A stretch of DNA of 64,000 nucleotides from an uncultured Myxococcales bacterium (GTDB lineage Bacteria; Myxococcota_A; Polyangia; Polyangiales; Polyangiaceae), in NCBI GenBank assembly GCA_937949945.1, contig CALFEQ010000138.1, positions 27,383 through 91,382 on the forward strand, in the 5' to 3' direction. A program made the translations under genes and the position numbers. Numbering within the stretch: position 1 is the first letter of the stretch; every line of letters begins with the position of its first letter. A model generated the notes under the pieces. That model saw nothing but the letters and a program-made list of their open reading frames with translations, made no database searches and was not told the origin of the DNA. This document shows, piece after piece, positions 53,912 to 62,990 of the stretch.

Positions 53912-54310
53912 CTAGTAGCCCCAGAGCTCCTGCAGCTCCTCGTCCGAAGGCGACACGCCCCACGTCTTCAGCGGAGGAGGCGGCTCGTGGTCCCAGTGCT
54001 CCCAGAGCTCCACGGGCAAGAGGAGCTTGGGTCGGGCCGGGAGGGTCGCGCTCGTGAGGGTCGTGGTGGAGACCGCGTGTCCATCGAGCGCGTCTTCCGC
54101 CTCGCGCGTCGAAGGGATCTCGTCGTCGGAGGAAGACGACGGAGCGGAAGTCCACGCGCTCGCGACCTCGTCCGCGATCGTGGCGAGCGCCGCGCTCCTC
54201 GTTGCGGGTGTCGTCGGGGCCTTCCCACCGTTCCCACGCGGGCTGCACCCGAGCGCGAGGGACGCGATCGCCACCAAGCCGATACCCGAGAGGTATGCGC
54301 TCAACTTCAT
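53912..54310 (-). CDS. Small predicted lipoprotein
   Basis: A 132-residue protein. The signal (MKLSAYLSGIGLVAIASLAL then GC) has a lipobox. The mature part is Thr/Ser/Ala-rich with a Trp- and Pro-containing end (WEHWDHEPPPPLKTWG). No domain is recognised. It is divergent from the next small gene. Confidence 0.65.
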   Translation of the reverse strand: MKLSAYLSGIGLVAIASLALGCSPRGNGGKAPTTPATRSAALATIADEVASAWTSAPSSSSDDEIPSTREAEDALDGHAVSTTTLTSATLPARPKLLLPVELWEHWDHEPPPPLKTWGVSPSDEELQELWGY

Positions 54311-54425
54311 CGTCGCGCTCGTAGCACGCCGTTTCGAATCGGCAACGTGTCGGAGCTCCCCTCGCCTTCCACCGTTCCTGTGAAATCACCCCCGCGCGCG
54401 CGAACCGTTGCTAGCGTCGAGCGAA

Positions 54426-54785
54426 ATGACGGCGAGCGGAATCGTGGGCGGCCCGACGGAAAATCCTCGGATCCGCGAGGTCCTCGGGCGCCGGGCGGCG
54501 CAGCGCGGCATTCGCTTCGTCTGGGACGCCGACCGCGTCATCACGTACACCGGCTCGCGCGGGGCTTGGCATTCGAGCACGCGGGCCATCAACGGGCGGG
54601 ACGACGAGATCAGCGTGCATCCCGGCGAAAAAGGCCTCTTCGAGCTCGAACGCGTCGCCGACGCCGGGCACGTCGAAGTCGAGCGGCTCGAGATCGACGA
54701 GCTGTCCAAGCGGCTCCAGACGACGCTCGACTGGTTCGATGGCTGGGCGAGGTTCTTCGGCCAAGGGCCCGGGCCGGGTCATTGA
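54426..54785 (+). CDS. Small hypothetical protein
   Basis: A 119-residue cytosolic protein from ATG 54426 (a TTG at 54408 is possible). It has segments IREVLGRRAAQRGIRFVWDA and DRVITYTGSRGAWHS and a Trp-rich C-terminal helix. Its 3' end overlaps the stop of the minus-strand CruF-like gene by 7 bp. Weakly supported. Confidence 0.5.
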   Translation: MTASGIVGGPTENPRIREVLGRRAAQRGIRFVWDADRVITYTGSRGAWHSSTRAINGRDDEISVHPGEKGLFELERVADAGHVEVERLEIDELSKRLQTTLDWFDGWARFFGQGPGPGH

Positions 54786-55720
54786 GAGGCCTGCCGGCCC
54801 ATCGACATGGGCTCGCCCTTCGCCCCGATGACGCGGCTCGCCATCGCCACGAGGTACGGCGGCGCGAACGCGAGCGCGTAGAAGACGAGCATTCGCCCCG
54901 TCGCCGACGTGACGTCGCCGAGCGCGAGCAAGACGAAGAAGAAGGCCGCACCCGGCGCGCGCAGGAGGATCTCGGCGATCGGGATCCGGCGGCCGGCGCG
55001 TGATGCGAGCAGGGTCGCGAGCAACAGCAAGCCCCACGCGGACGTGACGGCCCACGACGGCGCGATCGGTCCCTGGACCCAGCGGAAGAGCGTCCACCAG
55101 CTCGCGAGGACGAGGCCGTGGGTGACGAGCGGAGCGATCGGGATCACGAGGAGGGCTCGCGCGAACGCGCGGCCGTCGCCGAGGACGGCGGTCGCGATCG
55201 CGGCGAAGAAGGCCCAGCCTGCAATGCCGACGAGCGGGACGTCGAAGACGCCCGGATCCGTCCAGGCCCACAAGCCCGCGCGGACCGCGATCGGCTCGAT
55301 GAGCGAAGCGTCGGCGAAGACGACGAGCCCGGTGAGCGAGGCGACCGCGAGGGTCGATGACCATCGCGCGCGGCCGTGGACGAGCCCCCAGCGGACGCGC
55401 GCGTCGGGGCTCGTGCGAGCTCCTTCGAGCGCGTCGTGAGCGAGCGCATGGCGCGCGACCGAGGCGGCCGAGTCGATGACGACCGGCCAGACGAGGACGA
55501 CGACGAGCGGGACGCGACCGACGAAGACGGTCCACTCCGGCGAGTACGAGTAGGCGCCGTGAGCGCGGATCATCGTGTCCTCGCCGATGGCCGCCGCGAT
55601 CGCGAGCGCGAGGAAGCGAAGGACGAAGGCCTTTCGTTCGCTCGCGTCGCCCGCGAGGACGAGGCGCGCACCGACGTAGGAGGCGACGATCGCGAGACAG
55701 ACGAGCTGGAGGACGACCAT
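54779..55720 (-). CDS. CruF-type carotenoid biosynthesis membrane protein (DUF422)
   Basis: A 313-residue protein with ~7-8 membrane helices. GEDTMIRAHGAYSYSPEWTV, the following WPVVIDSA, and GLWAWTDPGVFDVPLVGIAG match the CruF/DUF422 pattern of carotenoid 1,2-hydratase-like proteins. Start 55720 is 9 bp after the UbiA gene stop, so both form one operon. In halophiles and actinobacteria, UbiA-type elongases and CruF act together on C50 carotenoids. No crt genes are nearby, so the pathway assignment is inferred. Confidence 0.8.
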   Translation of the reverse strand: MVVLQLVCLAIVASYVGARLVLAGDASERKAFVLRFLALAIAAAIGEDTMIRAHGAYSYSPEWTVFVGRVPLVVVLVWPVVIDSAASVARHALAHDALEGARTSPDARVRWGLVHGRARWSSTLAVASLTGLVVFADASLIEPIAVRAGLWAWTDPGVFDVPLVGIAGWAFFAAIATAVLGDGRAFARALLVIPIAPLVTHGLVLASWWTLFRWVQGPIAPSWAVTSAWGLLLLATLLASRAGRRIPIAEILLRAPGAAFFFVLLALGDVTSATGRMLVFYALAFAPPYLVAMASRVIGAKGEPMSMGRQASQ

Positions 55721-55729
55721 GGCACCGCC

Positions 55730-56629
55730 TCACACGCCGGGGAGACCGAGGCTCACCCAGCCGTTGTAGAGCGCGAGCATGCCCGCGCCGACCCACGTCA
55801 GACGGATGCAGTCGCGCGCGTCCACGAGCGGGACGCGGCTGCCGTGGTCGCGCGCGGCGCGCGCGCGACGAGCGCGAGCCTTGTAGTAGACGAGCTGGAA
55901 GACCGGCGCCGCGATCATGACGACGACGCGCCACGGGATGGCGCCGGCGACATATCCGGCGATCGCGAAGGCGCAGGAGGTGGCGATGAGCGCGTCGATG
56001 ATGCGCATCGCGATCTGCTCGCCGTGCACCACCGGATACGTCGCGACGCCCGCGGCTCGATCCCCCTCCGCATCGCGGAGGTCGTAGAGGACCTCGTAGC
56101 TCAGCTCGAAGAGCACGAAGAAGCCGGCCGTGAACACGATCCCGAGCGGCTCCATCCGGAGGACGAGCCCGGCGTCGCTGCCGACGGCGATCGGATACGC
56201 GAACACGGTGAGCACGAAGCCGATCGCGCTGGCGGTGTTCTTCCAGAAGTAGAGCTGCTTGATGCGGCGCCTGCCGGGGAGGAGCGGCCAGTTGTACGCC
56301 ATCCCGAGCGCGTGGAACGCGAGACGGAGAGGCCAGAGCCGCGGAGCCACGAGCTGCACGACGACGAACGACGCGACGAGCGCGCCGATGCCGCCCCAGA
56401 GGAGCGCGCGGCGGTTTCGCGCGACGAAGTCCGTCCCGACGATGCCGTTGGCGCGATCCTCCGGGATGTCGACGACGCGGTTGAGGAGGTTCACCAAGAA
56501 CCAGTCGACGCCGGCCACGATCGCGACGAGCGGCATGCGCTCGCCGAAGAACACCCACCCGAACGTGAGCGCGCCGAGGGCGCCGATCGCGACGATGTGG
56601 AGGCGTCCGGTAGCAGCGAAGACGCGCAC
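55730..56629 (-). CDS. UbiA-family prenyltransferase, possible carotenoid elongase
   Basis: A 299-residue integral membrane protein from GTG 56629. The first Asp-rich motif is NRVVDIPEDRANG and the second YDLRDAEGDRAAG, both metal-diphosphate-binding, and ~8-9 helices are predicted. Pairing with a CruF-like gene suggests a lycopene elongase/hydratase (LyeJ/CrtEb-like) role. The alternative is quinone or other lipid prenylation. Confidence 0.85.
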   Translation of the reverse strand: MRVFAATGRLHIVAIGALGALTFGWVFFGERMPLVAIVAGVDWFLVNLLNRVVDIPEDRANGIVGTDFVARNRRALLWGGIGALVASFVVVQLVAPRLWPLRLAFHALGMAYNWPLLPGRRRIKQLYFWKNTASAIGFVLTVFAYPIAVGSDAGLVLRMEPLGIVFTAGFFVLFELSYEVLYDLRDAEGDRAAGVATYPVVHGEQIAMRIIDALIATSCAFAIAGYVAGAIPWRVVVMIAAPVFQLVYYKARARRARAARDHGSRVPLVDARDCIRLTWVGAGMLALYNGWVSLGLPGV

Positions 56630-57018
56630 GCCCGACGCCTAACGCCGGCCCGACGCTCCGGCAACAGCCCTGCGCATGTCGACGCGAGTCGATCGACACG
56701 TGCGATGCCCACCGGCAGCAGACGGCTCGCTCGACGCGAGCGCATGGAGCTGCCGATGTCCCGCACCCGCCACCGCCGAACGGGCGTCAGCGGCCACGAG
56801 CCAGCACGCACCGGCGAGCGCGCCGTGACGCGCCCCCAACGGGAGCCGCGAGGCGTGCCGACCGCCCCCTTGCCCGTTGCGCAAGATGGGAACGAGAACT
56901 TCCGTAGGGGTGGGGTGATCCCGAAACTCACCGCCCGAGGCGTCGATGGGCCAGAACGCGAAAAATCCGCGGCAATTCCAGGCCTTCCCGGCGTTCGCGC
57001 CACGGCACGACGGTTGCG
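56630..57018. other. Divergent gap, no gene seen
   Basis: 389 bp between the UbiA and lipoprotein starts. It is GC-rich, with no tRNA or convincing small gene. Nothing could be assigned. Confidence 0.45.
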
Positions 57019-57795
57019 ATGAGGGCGGGCATGCTCGCTCACCACTCTCGTTTCGCCGTCTCGATCCTCCTCGCGCTCCTCGTCGCCGCCTGTGAAAGCG
57101 AAGGCGGGGCACCGACCTCCCTCGACCGCCATGGCTCCGGCGCCTCGGCGGACGTCTCTCGCGACGAGTCCGCGCGGTCCGTGGCCGATGTCGAGCAGCC
57201 CGCCACCGACAGCGATTCGTCCGGCGGGCCGACGACCCAGCCCCGGCCCCGGGCGTCCGCCGAGGTTTGCAAGCAGCTCCTCGATGCAGCGCCGCTCGGG
57301 TCCCTCACGTGGGAGGTGAAGACGAAGGACGATCCGTTCTCCTACCGGCACGTCTCGATCGCCGCCTACCCGATGACACGAGTGTCGCCCGACGGCACGG
57401 TCCACGTGCTGAAGCTCGTCCTCTCGACGCTCCCCGACCCCAACGCGTGGAACGCGAAGGGCGTCACGCCTTCCGAGGAGTTCACTTGGAACATCGAGCT
57501 CTCGGACCCCGCCGCTTCGCCGGGCGTCGGCACGTACGCCGAGCCGGCCCTGTATGAGTTCCACGCGGGCTATACCATCGACTGCGAGACCGGCGGTTAC
57601 GGTTCCGGCTCGGGCACCGGGAGCCCCACGAGCACGACGGTCACCATCACCGAACGCACGCCGACGGTCGTACGCGGTGTGATCGAGAGCGAGGATGGTC
57701 GCGTGAGGTTCGAGGCGCCGATCCTCGACTCGGCCGCCGGCTCGGACGCACCTGAATCCATCTGCTGCCTCGACGACGAGAGCTCGTCGAACTGA
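57019..57795 (+). CDS. Predicted lipoprotein of unknown function
   Basis: A 258-residue protein. The signal (MLAHHSRFAVSILLALLVAAC) has a lipobox. A Ser/Asp-rich linker precedes a beta-rich domain with TWEVKTKDDPFSYRHVSIAA, TVHVLKLVLSTLPDPNAW and TVTITERTPTVVRGVIESED. Cysteines near the end (SICCLDD) form a pair. Not recognised. Confidence 0.72.
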   Translation: MRAGMLAHHSRFAVSILLALLVAACESEGGAPTSLDRHGSGASADVSRDESARSVADVEQPATDSDSSGGPTTQPRPRASAEVCKQLLDAAPLGSLTWEVKTKDDPFSYRHVSIAAYPMTRVSPDGTVHVLKLVLSTLPDPNAWNAKGVTPSEEFTWNIELSDPAASPGVGTYAEPALYEFHAGYTIDCETGGYGSGSGTGSPTSTTVTITERTPTVVRGVIESEDGRVRFEAPILDSAAGSDAPESICCLDDESSSN

Positions 57796-57903
57796 GCCCT
57801 CTCGTTCGGTACGAACGATCCGGCGACCTCGACGCCCGAGCCGAGGTCGCCACCGAATCGCTCGTCCACGATCGCGCTCGAACGCGATCGCCGGCGTCGC
57901 TCG

Positions 57904-58302
57904 TCACCTCCCGCTCGGCGCGATGTTCCACGCGGCGATCGCGATCGAGGCCCAACCGACGAGGAACGCGACCCCACCGAACGGCGTGACGGCGCCGAGC
58001 GCGCGTGCGCCCGTGAGCGTCATGACGTAGAGGCTCCCGGAGAAGAGGACGACGCCGAGCACGAACGCAATCCCGGCGACCGTCACCATCGCCGAGGACG
58101 ATCGCGTCGCGAGGAACGCCACGACCGCGAGCGCGAGCGCGTGCACGAGGTGATAATGCGCCGCAGTGCTCCACCACTCGAGCCGCGTCGCGCCGTCGGG
58201 CAACGGGCCGAGCCGCGCCTTCAGCCCGTGCGCACCGAACGCGCCGAGCGCGACCGCGAGGAAGCCGAGGATCCCGGATCCGAGCAGCGCGAGTCGTTCC
58301 AT
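57904..58302 (-). CDS. DUF423 family membrane protein (YgdD-like)
   Basis: A 132-residue protein from ATG 58302, with four membrane helices. LGSGILGFLAVALGAFGAHG, the AAHYHLVHALAL segment and LFSGSLYVMTLTGARALGAV, then TPFGGVAFLVGWASIA, match the family exactly. Function unknown in all bacteria. It converges on the lipoprotein gene. Confidence 0.93.
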   Translation of the reverse strand: MERLALLGSGILGFLAVALGAFGAHGLKARLGPLPDGATRLEWWSTAAHYHLVHALALAVVAFLATRSSSAMVTVAGIAFVLGVVLFSGSLYVMTLTGARALGAVTPFGGVAFLVGWASIAIAAWNIAPSGR

Positions 58303-58464
58303 GCCCGCCACGATGGGGGCGCGCCGAGCGGGAGGCAAGTGGTTGCAAATCGAGCGTCTTCGTCGATCTGCGTCGTGCGAGCTTCGAGCGCCGGCGCCGA
58401 AAAACGCATGGGACACGTTCGGACGACTTGCCCATGCGCGACGAAGCGCGAATGCTGAGCCATC

Positions 58465-59829
58465 ATGCCACGAAGAACTGCGCTCCTTCTCTCGTGCTTC
58501 GGCGCCGCTGCGGCCATGGCTCTCGCTTGTGGGGACGACGACGAGCACGGTGCGACGACCTCGATCGATCCCGACGCGAGCTCGCCCGACGGCTCCCCCG
58601 CCGTCCCGTCGGCGGACGGCTCGGACGGCTCGGACGGCGACGACGCCGGCACGGACGCAGGCCTTCGCTCCGTGACGATCACCGTGCTCGACGCTCGCGG
58701 TCCGAAGCCCGACATTCGGGTCGTCTTCCACGACGCCACGGGCGCGGTGCTCGAGACGAAGCTCACCGGCGCGGACGGCAAGGCGAGCAGCACGGGACCT
58801 CTGCCGGCGATGGCGAGCGCGGCGCTGAGCGCAGGCTCACACATCGTGACGTTCGTGGGCGTGGAGAGCGGGGATGATCTGGTCGTACGAGATCCCGAAC
58901 CGATCGACCTCGCCAAGCCCCTCGGTCGGTACGCGGTCAAGGTGCCGACTCCCTTCTCCGGCGCCACCCAATACGTCTTCCTCGCCGGCGGTTGCCAGAC
59001 GGCCGTCGAGACCAGCCCGTCGGCCGACGTCGCCTTCTACCCCTTCTGCATCCGAGAGCCCGCCACGGTGCTCGTGCGCGCCGACCAGGGCTACTATCCT
59101 CAGGCCTACGCCTTCAAGAAGGGCAATCCGGTGCTCACCGACGGCGGCACCCTCGAGGTCACCACCGGAGCATGGGCGAACTGGAAGCGCTTCGAGTTCG
59201 CCCATCGCATGGGCGAGGGCTCGTCCAGGCAGCTGCTCGAGATCGCCGATGGTCACGGCTACCAGAGCGTGAAGTCGACCCTCGAGTCGCCCGATCTCGC
59301 CGCGTACTCCCTCATCGAAGGGTTCGCCGACGAGCTCCAAGCGACCGCCTGGGTGCCCAGGAGGATGCTGATCAAGCGTTTCGCCCCCACGGACCGCGTG
59401 GAGTTCGATCCCGCCGACCTGCCGCCGCTGTTCAGCGACCCCAGCTTCGACGCTTCGGATCCGACCCGCCCGAGGGTCGCGTGGGCGAGCGATACGACCA
59501 ACACGGACGGCGGTTACGTCTACCTGACCTTCGGACCGGAGACGGCGCCGCGCAAGTACCGGTGGACCTTCATCGTCCCTCCGGGCACGGCGAGCGTGGT
59601 CGCTCCGGCGCTGCCGAGCGAGCTCGCCGCTCCGTGGTCGGACGACGCGGGAGCCGTCGCCTACCGGCCTCCGCAGATCCTCTTCCTCGAGGGCGACGTC
59701 ATCCCGTCGTACGCCGACTTCCGCCGCCGGCTTCCGATCGACGTCTCGTGGGAGCTCGCTCAGAACGGTCCCTACCTGCCCCCGCTGCCGGTCGCCGGAT
59801 ATTACCGGGTCATGTACTGGCTGGAGTGA
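58465..59829 (+). CDS. Lipoprotein with Ig-like/carboxypeptidase-regulatory-like repeats
   Basis: A 454-residue protein. The signal (MPRRTALLLSCFGAAAAMAL then AC) has a lipobox and an Asp/Ser/Gly linker follows. Repeated beta-sandwich segments include SVTITVLDARGPKPDIRVVF with GADGKASS, resembling carboxypeptidase-regulatory domains, and a later TFIVPPGTASVVAPALPSEL. It may bind carbohydrate or proteins at the surface. It is divergent from DUF423. Confidence 0.75.
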   Translation: MPRRTALLLSCFGAAAAMALACGDDDEHGATTSIDPDASSPDGSPAVPSADGSDGSDGDDAGTDAGLRSVTITVLDARGPKPDIRVVFHDATGAVLETKLTGADGKASSTGPLPAMASAALSAGSHIVTFVGVESGDDLVVRDPEPIDLAKPLGRYAVKVPTPFSGATQYVFLAGGCQTAVETSPSADVAFYPFCIREPATVLVRADQGYYPQAYAFKKGNPVLTDGGTLEVTTGAWANWKRFEFAHRMGEGSSRQLLEIADGHGYQSVKSTLESPDLAAYSLIEGFADELQATAWVPRRMLIKRFAPTDRVEFDPADLPPLFSDPSFDASDPTRPRVAWASDTTNTDGGYVYLTFGPETAPRKYRWTFIVPPGTASVVAPALPSELAAPWSDDAGAVAYRPPQILFLEGDVIPSYADFRRRLPIDVSWELAQNGPYLPPLPVAGYYRVMYWLE

Positions 59830-59857
59830 CGCGAGGCCGGCGCCGACGCGTACGGAG

Positions 59858-61984
59858 TCACGGCTTGCACGCCCGCTCGAGCCCCGCCTTGCACGCCTCG
59901 GCCATGTACGTCTTGGCCTCGGCGGGGCCGCCGGGGACCTTCTTGGTCGCCATGGCGTGCCCCAAGAGCGCGCACGCCATCTTCTCGCCCTCGTTGCACC
60001 ACTCGAGGAGCGCTTGCGCGGCGCCTCCCGGATCGCGGAACGTGCCTCGCCCCTCGAGACGCATCCGCGCGTGGTGGATGCATCCGCTCGGGACGGCCGC
60101 CGCGCAGGCCTTGGCGTAGTAGTCGGCGGCCGCCTCGTCGATCTTCCCTTGGGAGTCCTTGTACCGATCCGTCTTGGCCTCCTCGACGAGGCCGCGCATC
60201 ACCCACGCGCGCGGAGAGAGCGTCTCGAAGAGCCGGTAGAAGCCGCGGTAGCGCGCGGAGACCCAGAGATCGAAGCACGTCTCCCAGTCTTTCTCTTCGC
60301 ACTTCTTCACGCACTCGAGCTGCCCGCCGGCTTCGCAGAGGCGAGGCGACTCGTACTCGCCGGGCTTCTCGACGTGCGCGAGGGCGATGCACTCCTCGAC
60401 CGCGTTGGTCCACCCGAGCTGCTCGCAGACGTCGTGGAGCGTGGAGACGAGCTTGGTGCGATCCCTGACGACGCTGGGCTCGCTCAGCGCGTGCTCCGCG
60501 AGGCGGACGCAGGCGTGGCGCAACCCGACGGAGCACGCACGCAGATCGAGGGCGTAGGCGCCGGCGCGGTCGCGCTGCCCGCCGATCCCCCACCACATGG
60601 CGCGGCTCGCGACGGAGCAGGAGAGGCGGTCGCCGATCGAGCCGGGCATGCGCTTGTGCGCTTGCTCGATGTCGAGCGCGCAGCCTTTCTTGGCGAGCGC
60701 GTAGCCCTTCGCCGGATCGGGCGGCACGGTGCATCCGCGCTGGAGGAGGAAGGCCGCCACGCCGCATCCGATCCCGTCGCCCTTCTCGCACGCCGGCAGC
60801 GCGAGCTCGAGCGCGGCGGCGTGGTCCTGCGGGGGATCCCGGAGCAACGACACCGCGAGCTGGGCGCAAGCCGGATAGAGCCCCGCGTCGCACTCGCGCT
60901 TCAGGACCTCGCGCGACTCCGCGATGTCGGCGGCCTCCGTCGAGTGGACGCGCTCGTGCGCGCCCATGTAACACGACTCCACGGAGCCGGCGCGGCACTC
61001 CTTCACGCACTCTTCGCCGTAACGCGTCTGGCAAGACCCGTGGAACACCGGCGCGTTCTTGCCCTTCACCTGCACGTCGGGCGTCGCCTTCTCGCTCTTC
61101 GGGCGCGTCACCACCGGCTCCGGCGGCGGCCGGCGGATGCCGCGCTTCTCCGCTTCTTCGCAGCCGCCCCAGAACGGCGCGAGGTCGCGGCCGTTGCGCC
61201 TCAGGATTCGGAACTCGACGCGGCGGTTCTTGGCGAACGCCCTCTTCGTGTTCGCGGGATCGATGGGGCAATAGGAGCCGTATCCCATCGAGCGCAGCCA
61301 CTTCCGATCGACGCCGCGCGCCACCAGCGCGTCGGCGACCGCCTTCGCGCGACGCTTCGTGAGCTCGAGGTTGCTCTTGTCGTTGCCTTGCTTGTCCGCG
61401 TGGCCCGCGACCTCGACGAGCTCGATCTCGGGATTGTCGATGATCGCCTGCGCGATCGCGCGGATGAGCGCCTTCGAGTCGTCCATGATCTTCGCGGAGC
61501 CCTTCGCGAAGTGGATCTGCTCGCTGATCTCGATGCGGTCGGCCTTCACGATGACCTTCGGCGCATCGGGCCAGACGGGTCGCCTGCGCGTGGGGTCGGC
61601 GTTCGCCGCGCAGCCGTCGAACGGGTGCGGATCCTTCCCGTCCTCCGCGCTCGCGGGGCACAGGTCGTACTCGTCGTCGATGCCGTCCCCGTCGTGATCG
61701 TGGACCTCGAACGCGTACGAGCTCGCCACGGTGCGCGGCGGCAGCGCGGGCCGCTGCGACGGATCCGACGTGTCGATCGAGCGGTAACTCGCGAACGACG
61801 GGTCGCGCTTGATGATGGCGTCGACGTCGATGCACTCGAAGGCCGCGTCCTTCGGCAGAGGCGACGTCAGTGGATCGCCCGCGCCGCCGGGCGTCGATTT
61901 CGACGCCGCCGGACCACCGGTCACGGCGCAAGCTGCGATGGCGATCGAGATGGCGATCGACGAAAGAATGGCCCGCGAGCGCAC
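59858..61984 (-). CDS. OmpA-domain lipoprotein with Cys-rich Sel1-like repeats
   Basis: A 708-residue protein from a GTG. The signal (VRSRAILSSIAISIAIAAC) has a lipobox. A thrombospondin-type-3-like Ca motif (DHDGDGIDDEYDLCP) precedes an OmpA domain with IHFAKGSAKI, ELVEVAGHADKQGN and NLELTKRRAKAV. The C-terminal ~380 residues hold repeated helical units with paired cysteines (CQTRYGEECVKEC, ARHACVRLA-type), like Sel1/TPR modules stabilised by disulfides. The OmpA part would bind peptidoglycan, and the rest likely scaffolds partners. Confidence 0.88.
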   Translation of the reverse strand: MRSRAILSSIAISIAIAACAVTGGPAASKSTPGGAGDPLTSPLPKDAAFECIDVDAIIKRDPSFASYRSIDTSDPSQRPALPPRTVASSYAFEVHDHDGDGIDDEYDLCPASAEDGKDPHPFDGCAANADPTRRRPVWPDAPKVIVKADRIEISEQIHFAKGSAKIMDDSKALIRAIAQAIIDNPEIELVEVAGHADKQGNDKSNLELTKRRAKAVADALVARGVDRKWLRSMGYGSYCPIDPANTKRAFAKNRRVEFRILRRNGRDLAPFWGGCEEAEKRGIRRPPPEPVVTRPKSEKATPDVQVKGKNAPVFHGSCQTRYGEECVKECRAGSVESCYMGAHERVHSTEAADIAESREVLKRECDAGLYPACAQLAVSLLRDPPQDHAAALELALPACEKGDGIGCGVAAFLLQRGCTVPPDPAKGYALAKKGCALDIEQAHKRMPGSIGDRLSCSVASRAMWWGIGGQRDRAGAYALDLRACSVGLRHACVRLAEHALSEPSVVRDRTKLVSTLHDVCEQLGWTNAVEECIALAHVEKPGEYESPRLCEAGGQLECVKKCEEKDWETCFDLWVSARYRGFYRLFETLSPRAWVMRGLVEEAKTDRYKDSQGKIDEAAADYYAKACAAAVPSGCIHHARMRLEGRGTFRDPGGAAQALLEWCNEGEKMACALLGHAMATKKVPGGPAEAKTYMAEACKAGLERACKP

Positions 61985-62186
61985 GACATGGCCGAGTCTA
62001 CTTCAGCGAGCGCTCGACGCGCCAACTGCGTCCATCGAGCTGCGTCCGTCGAAGGAGAGGCGCACGGAGACCGGCTTTCCGTTTCGCCTCGATGACGTGG
62101 AACGGAGCTCGGCCCATCCGGTTCGCCGCCGGTACGGCCCCTGCTTGGTTCTGCGCGATCCGTGTCTGTCTGATCGAGGAGCGAAC

Positions 62187-62957
62187 ATGAGCCTGTTCAA
62201 GCGAGCTCTCGCAGAGCTCATCGGCACGTCTTGGCTGGTCTTCGGCGGCTGTGGAGCCGCCGTGCTCGCGGCGCAGTTCCCGATGGTTGGGATCGGCTTC
62301 CTCGGGGTCGCGTTTGCGTTCGGCCTCGCCTTCCTGTCGGGCGCGTACGCGCTCGGCGCGATCTCGGGCGCTCACTTCAACCCCGCGGTGACCGTCGGCG
62401 TCGCCGTCGCGAGGCGGTTCCCGGCGAAGGAAGTGCTCCCCTACGTGGCCGCGCAGGTCGTCGGTGCGATCCTCGCCGCCGTCGTGCTCTTCATCGTCGC
62501 GAGCGGCGCGCCTGCGTTCGATGCGCGAGCGAGCGGCTTCGCGGCGAACGGGTTCGGCGACCATTCTCCGGGCGGCTACGGGATCGCCGCGGCCCTCATC
62601 GTCGAGGTCGTGACGACGCTCATGTTCGTGCTGGTCGTGCTCGGCGTGACGGACACGCGCTCCGCGACACGGAAGGGGTTCGCTCCGATCGCGATCGGGC
62701 TCGCGCTCACGGCGGTTCACCTCTTGAGCATTCCGGTCACGAACGCGTCCGTGAACCCTGCGCGGAGCACGGGACCGGCGCTGTTCGCGGGCGGCTGGGC
62801 CATCGGACAGCTCTGGGTGTTCTGGGTCGCGCCGCTCGTCGGCGCCGCGCTCGCGGGCGTCCTGTACCCGCTGCTCGCGGGACAGGCGCGGGAGCGACCG
62901 ATCGAGGAAGAGGGCGCGGTCGCGATCCCACCGGAGCCCGCGCCGGCTCACGGATGA
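62187..62957 (+). CDS. aqpZ: Aquaporin Z
   Basis: A 256-residue channel, slightly longer than E. coli AqpZ (231) by its acidic C-terminal tail. Both NPA motifs are present, HFNPAVT and NASVNPARS. The ar/R filter appears water-type: the first helix pair has FAFGLAFL, the His is in HLLSIPV, and the Arg follows NPA (ARS). The ribosome site is GAGGAGCGAAC. It is divergent from the OmpA gene. Confidence 0.95.
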   Translation: MSLFKRALAELIGTSWLVFGGCGAAVLAAQFPMVGIGFLGVAFAFGLAFLSGAYALGAISGAHFNPAVTVGVAVARRFPAKEVLPYVAAQVVGAILAAVVLFIVASGAPAFDARASGFAANGFGDHSPGGYGIAAALIVEVVTTLMFVLVVLGVTDTRSATRKGFAPIAIGLALTAVHLLSIPVTNASVNPARSTGPALFAGGWAIGQLWVFWVAPLVGAALAGVLYPLLAGQARERPIEEEGAVAIPPEPAPAHG

Positions 62958-62990
62958 GCGCTCCGCGCACCCGCGAGCTCCCGCGTCACG

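Noticed and set aside
47291..56629. Secondary-metabolite cluster
   Set aside because: The glycosyltransferase and UbiA/CruF genes are separate and no core biosynthetic enzymes are present.
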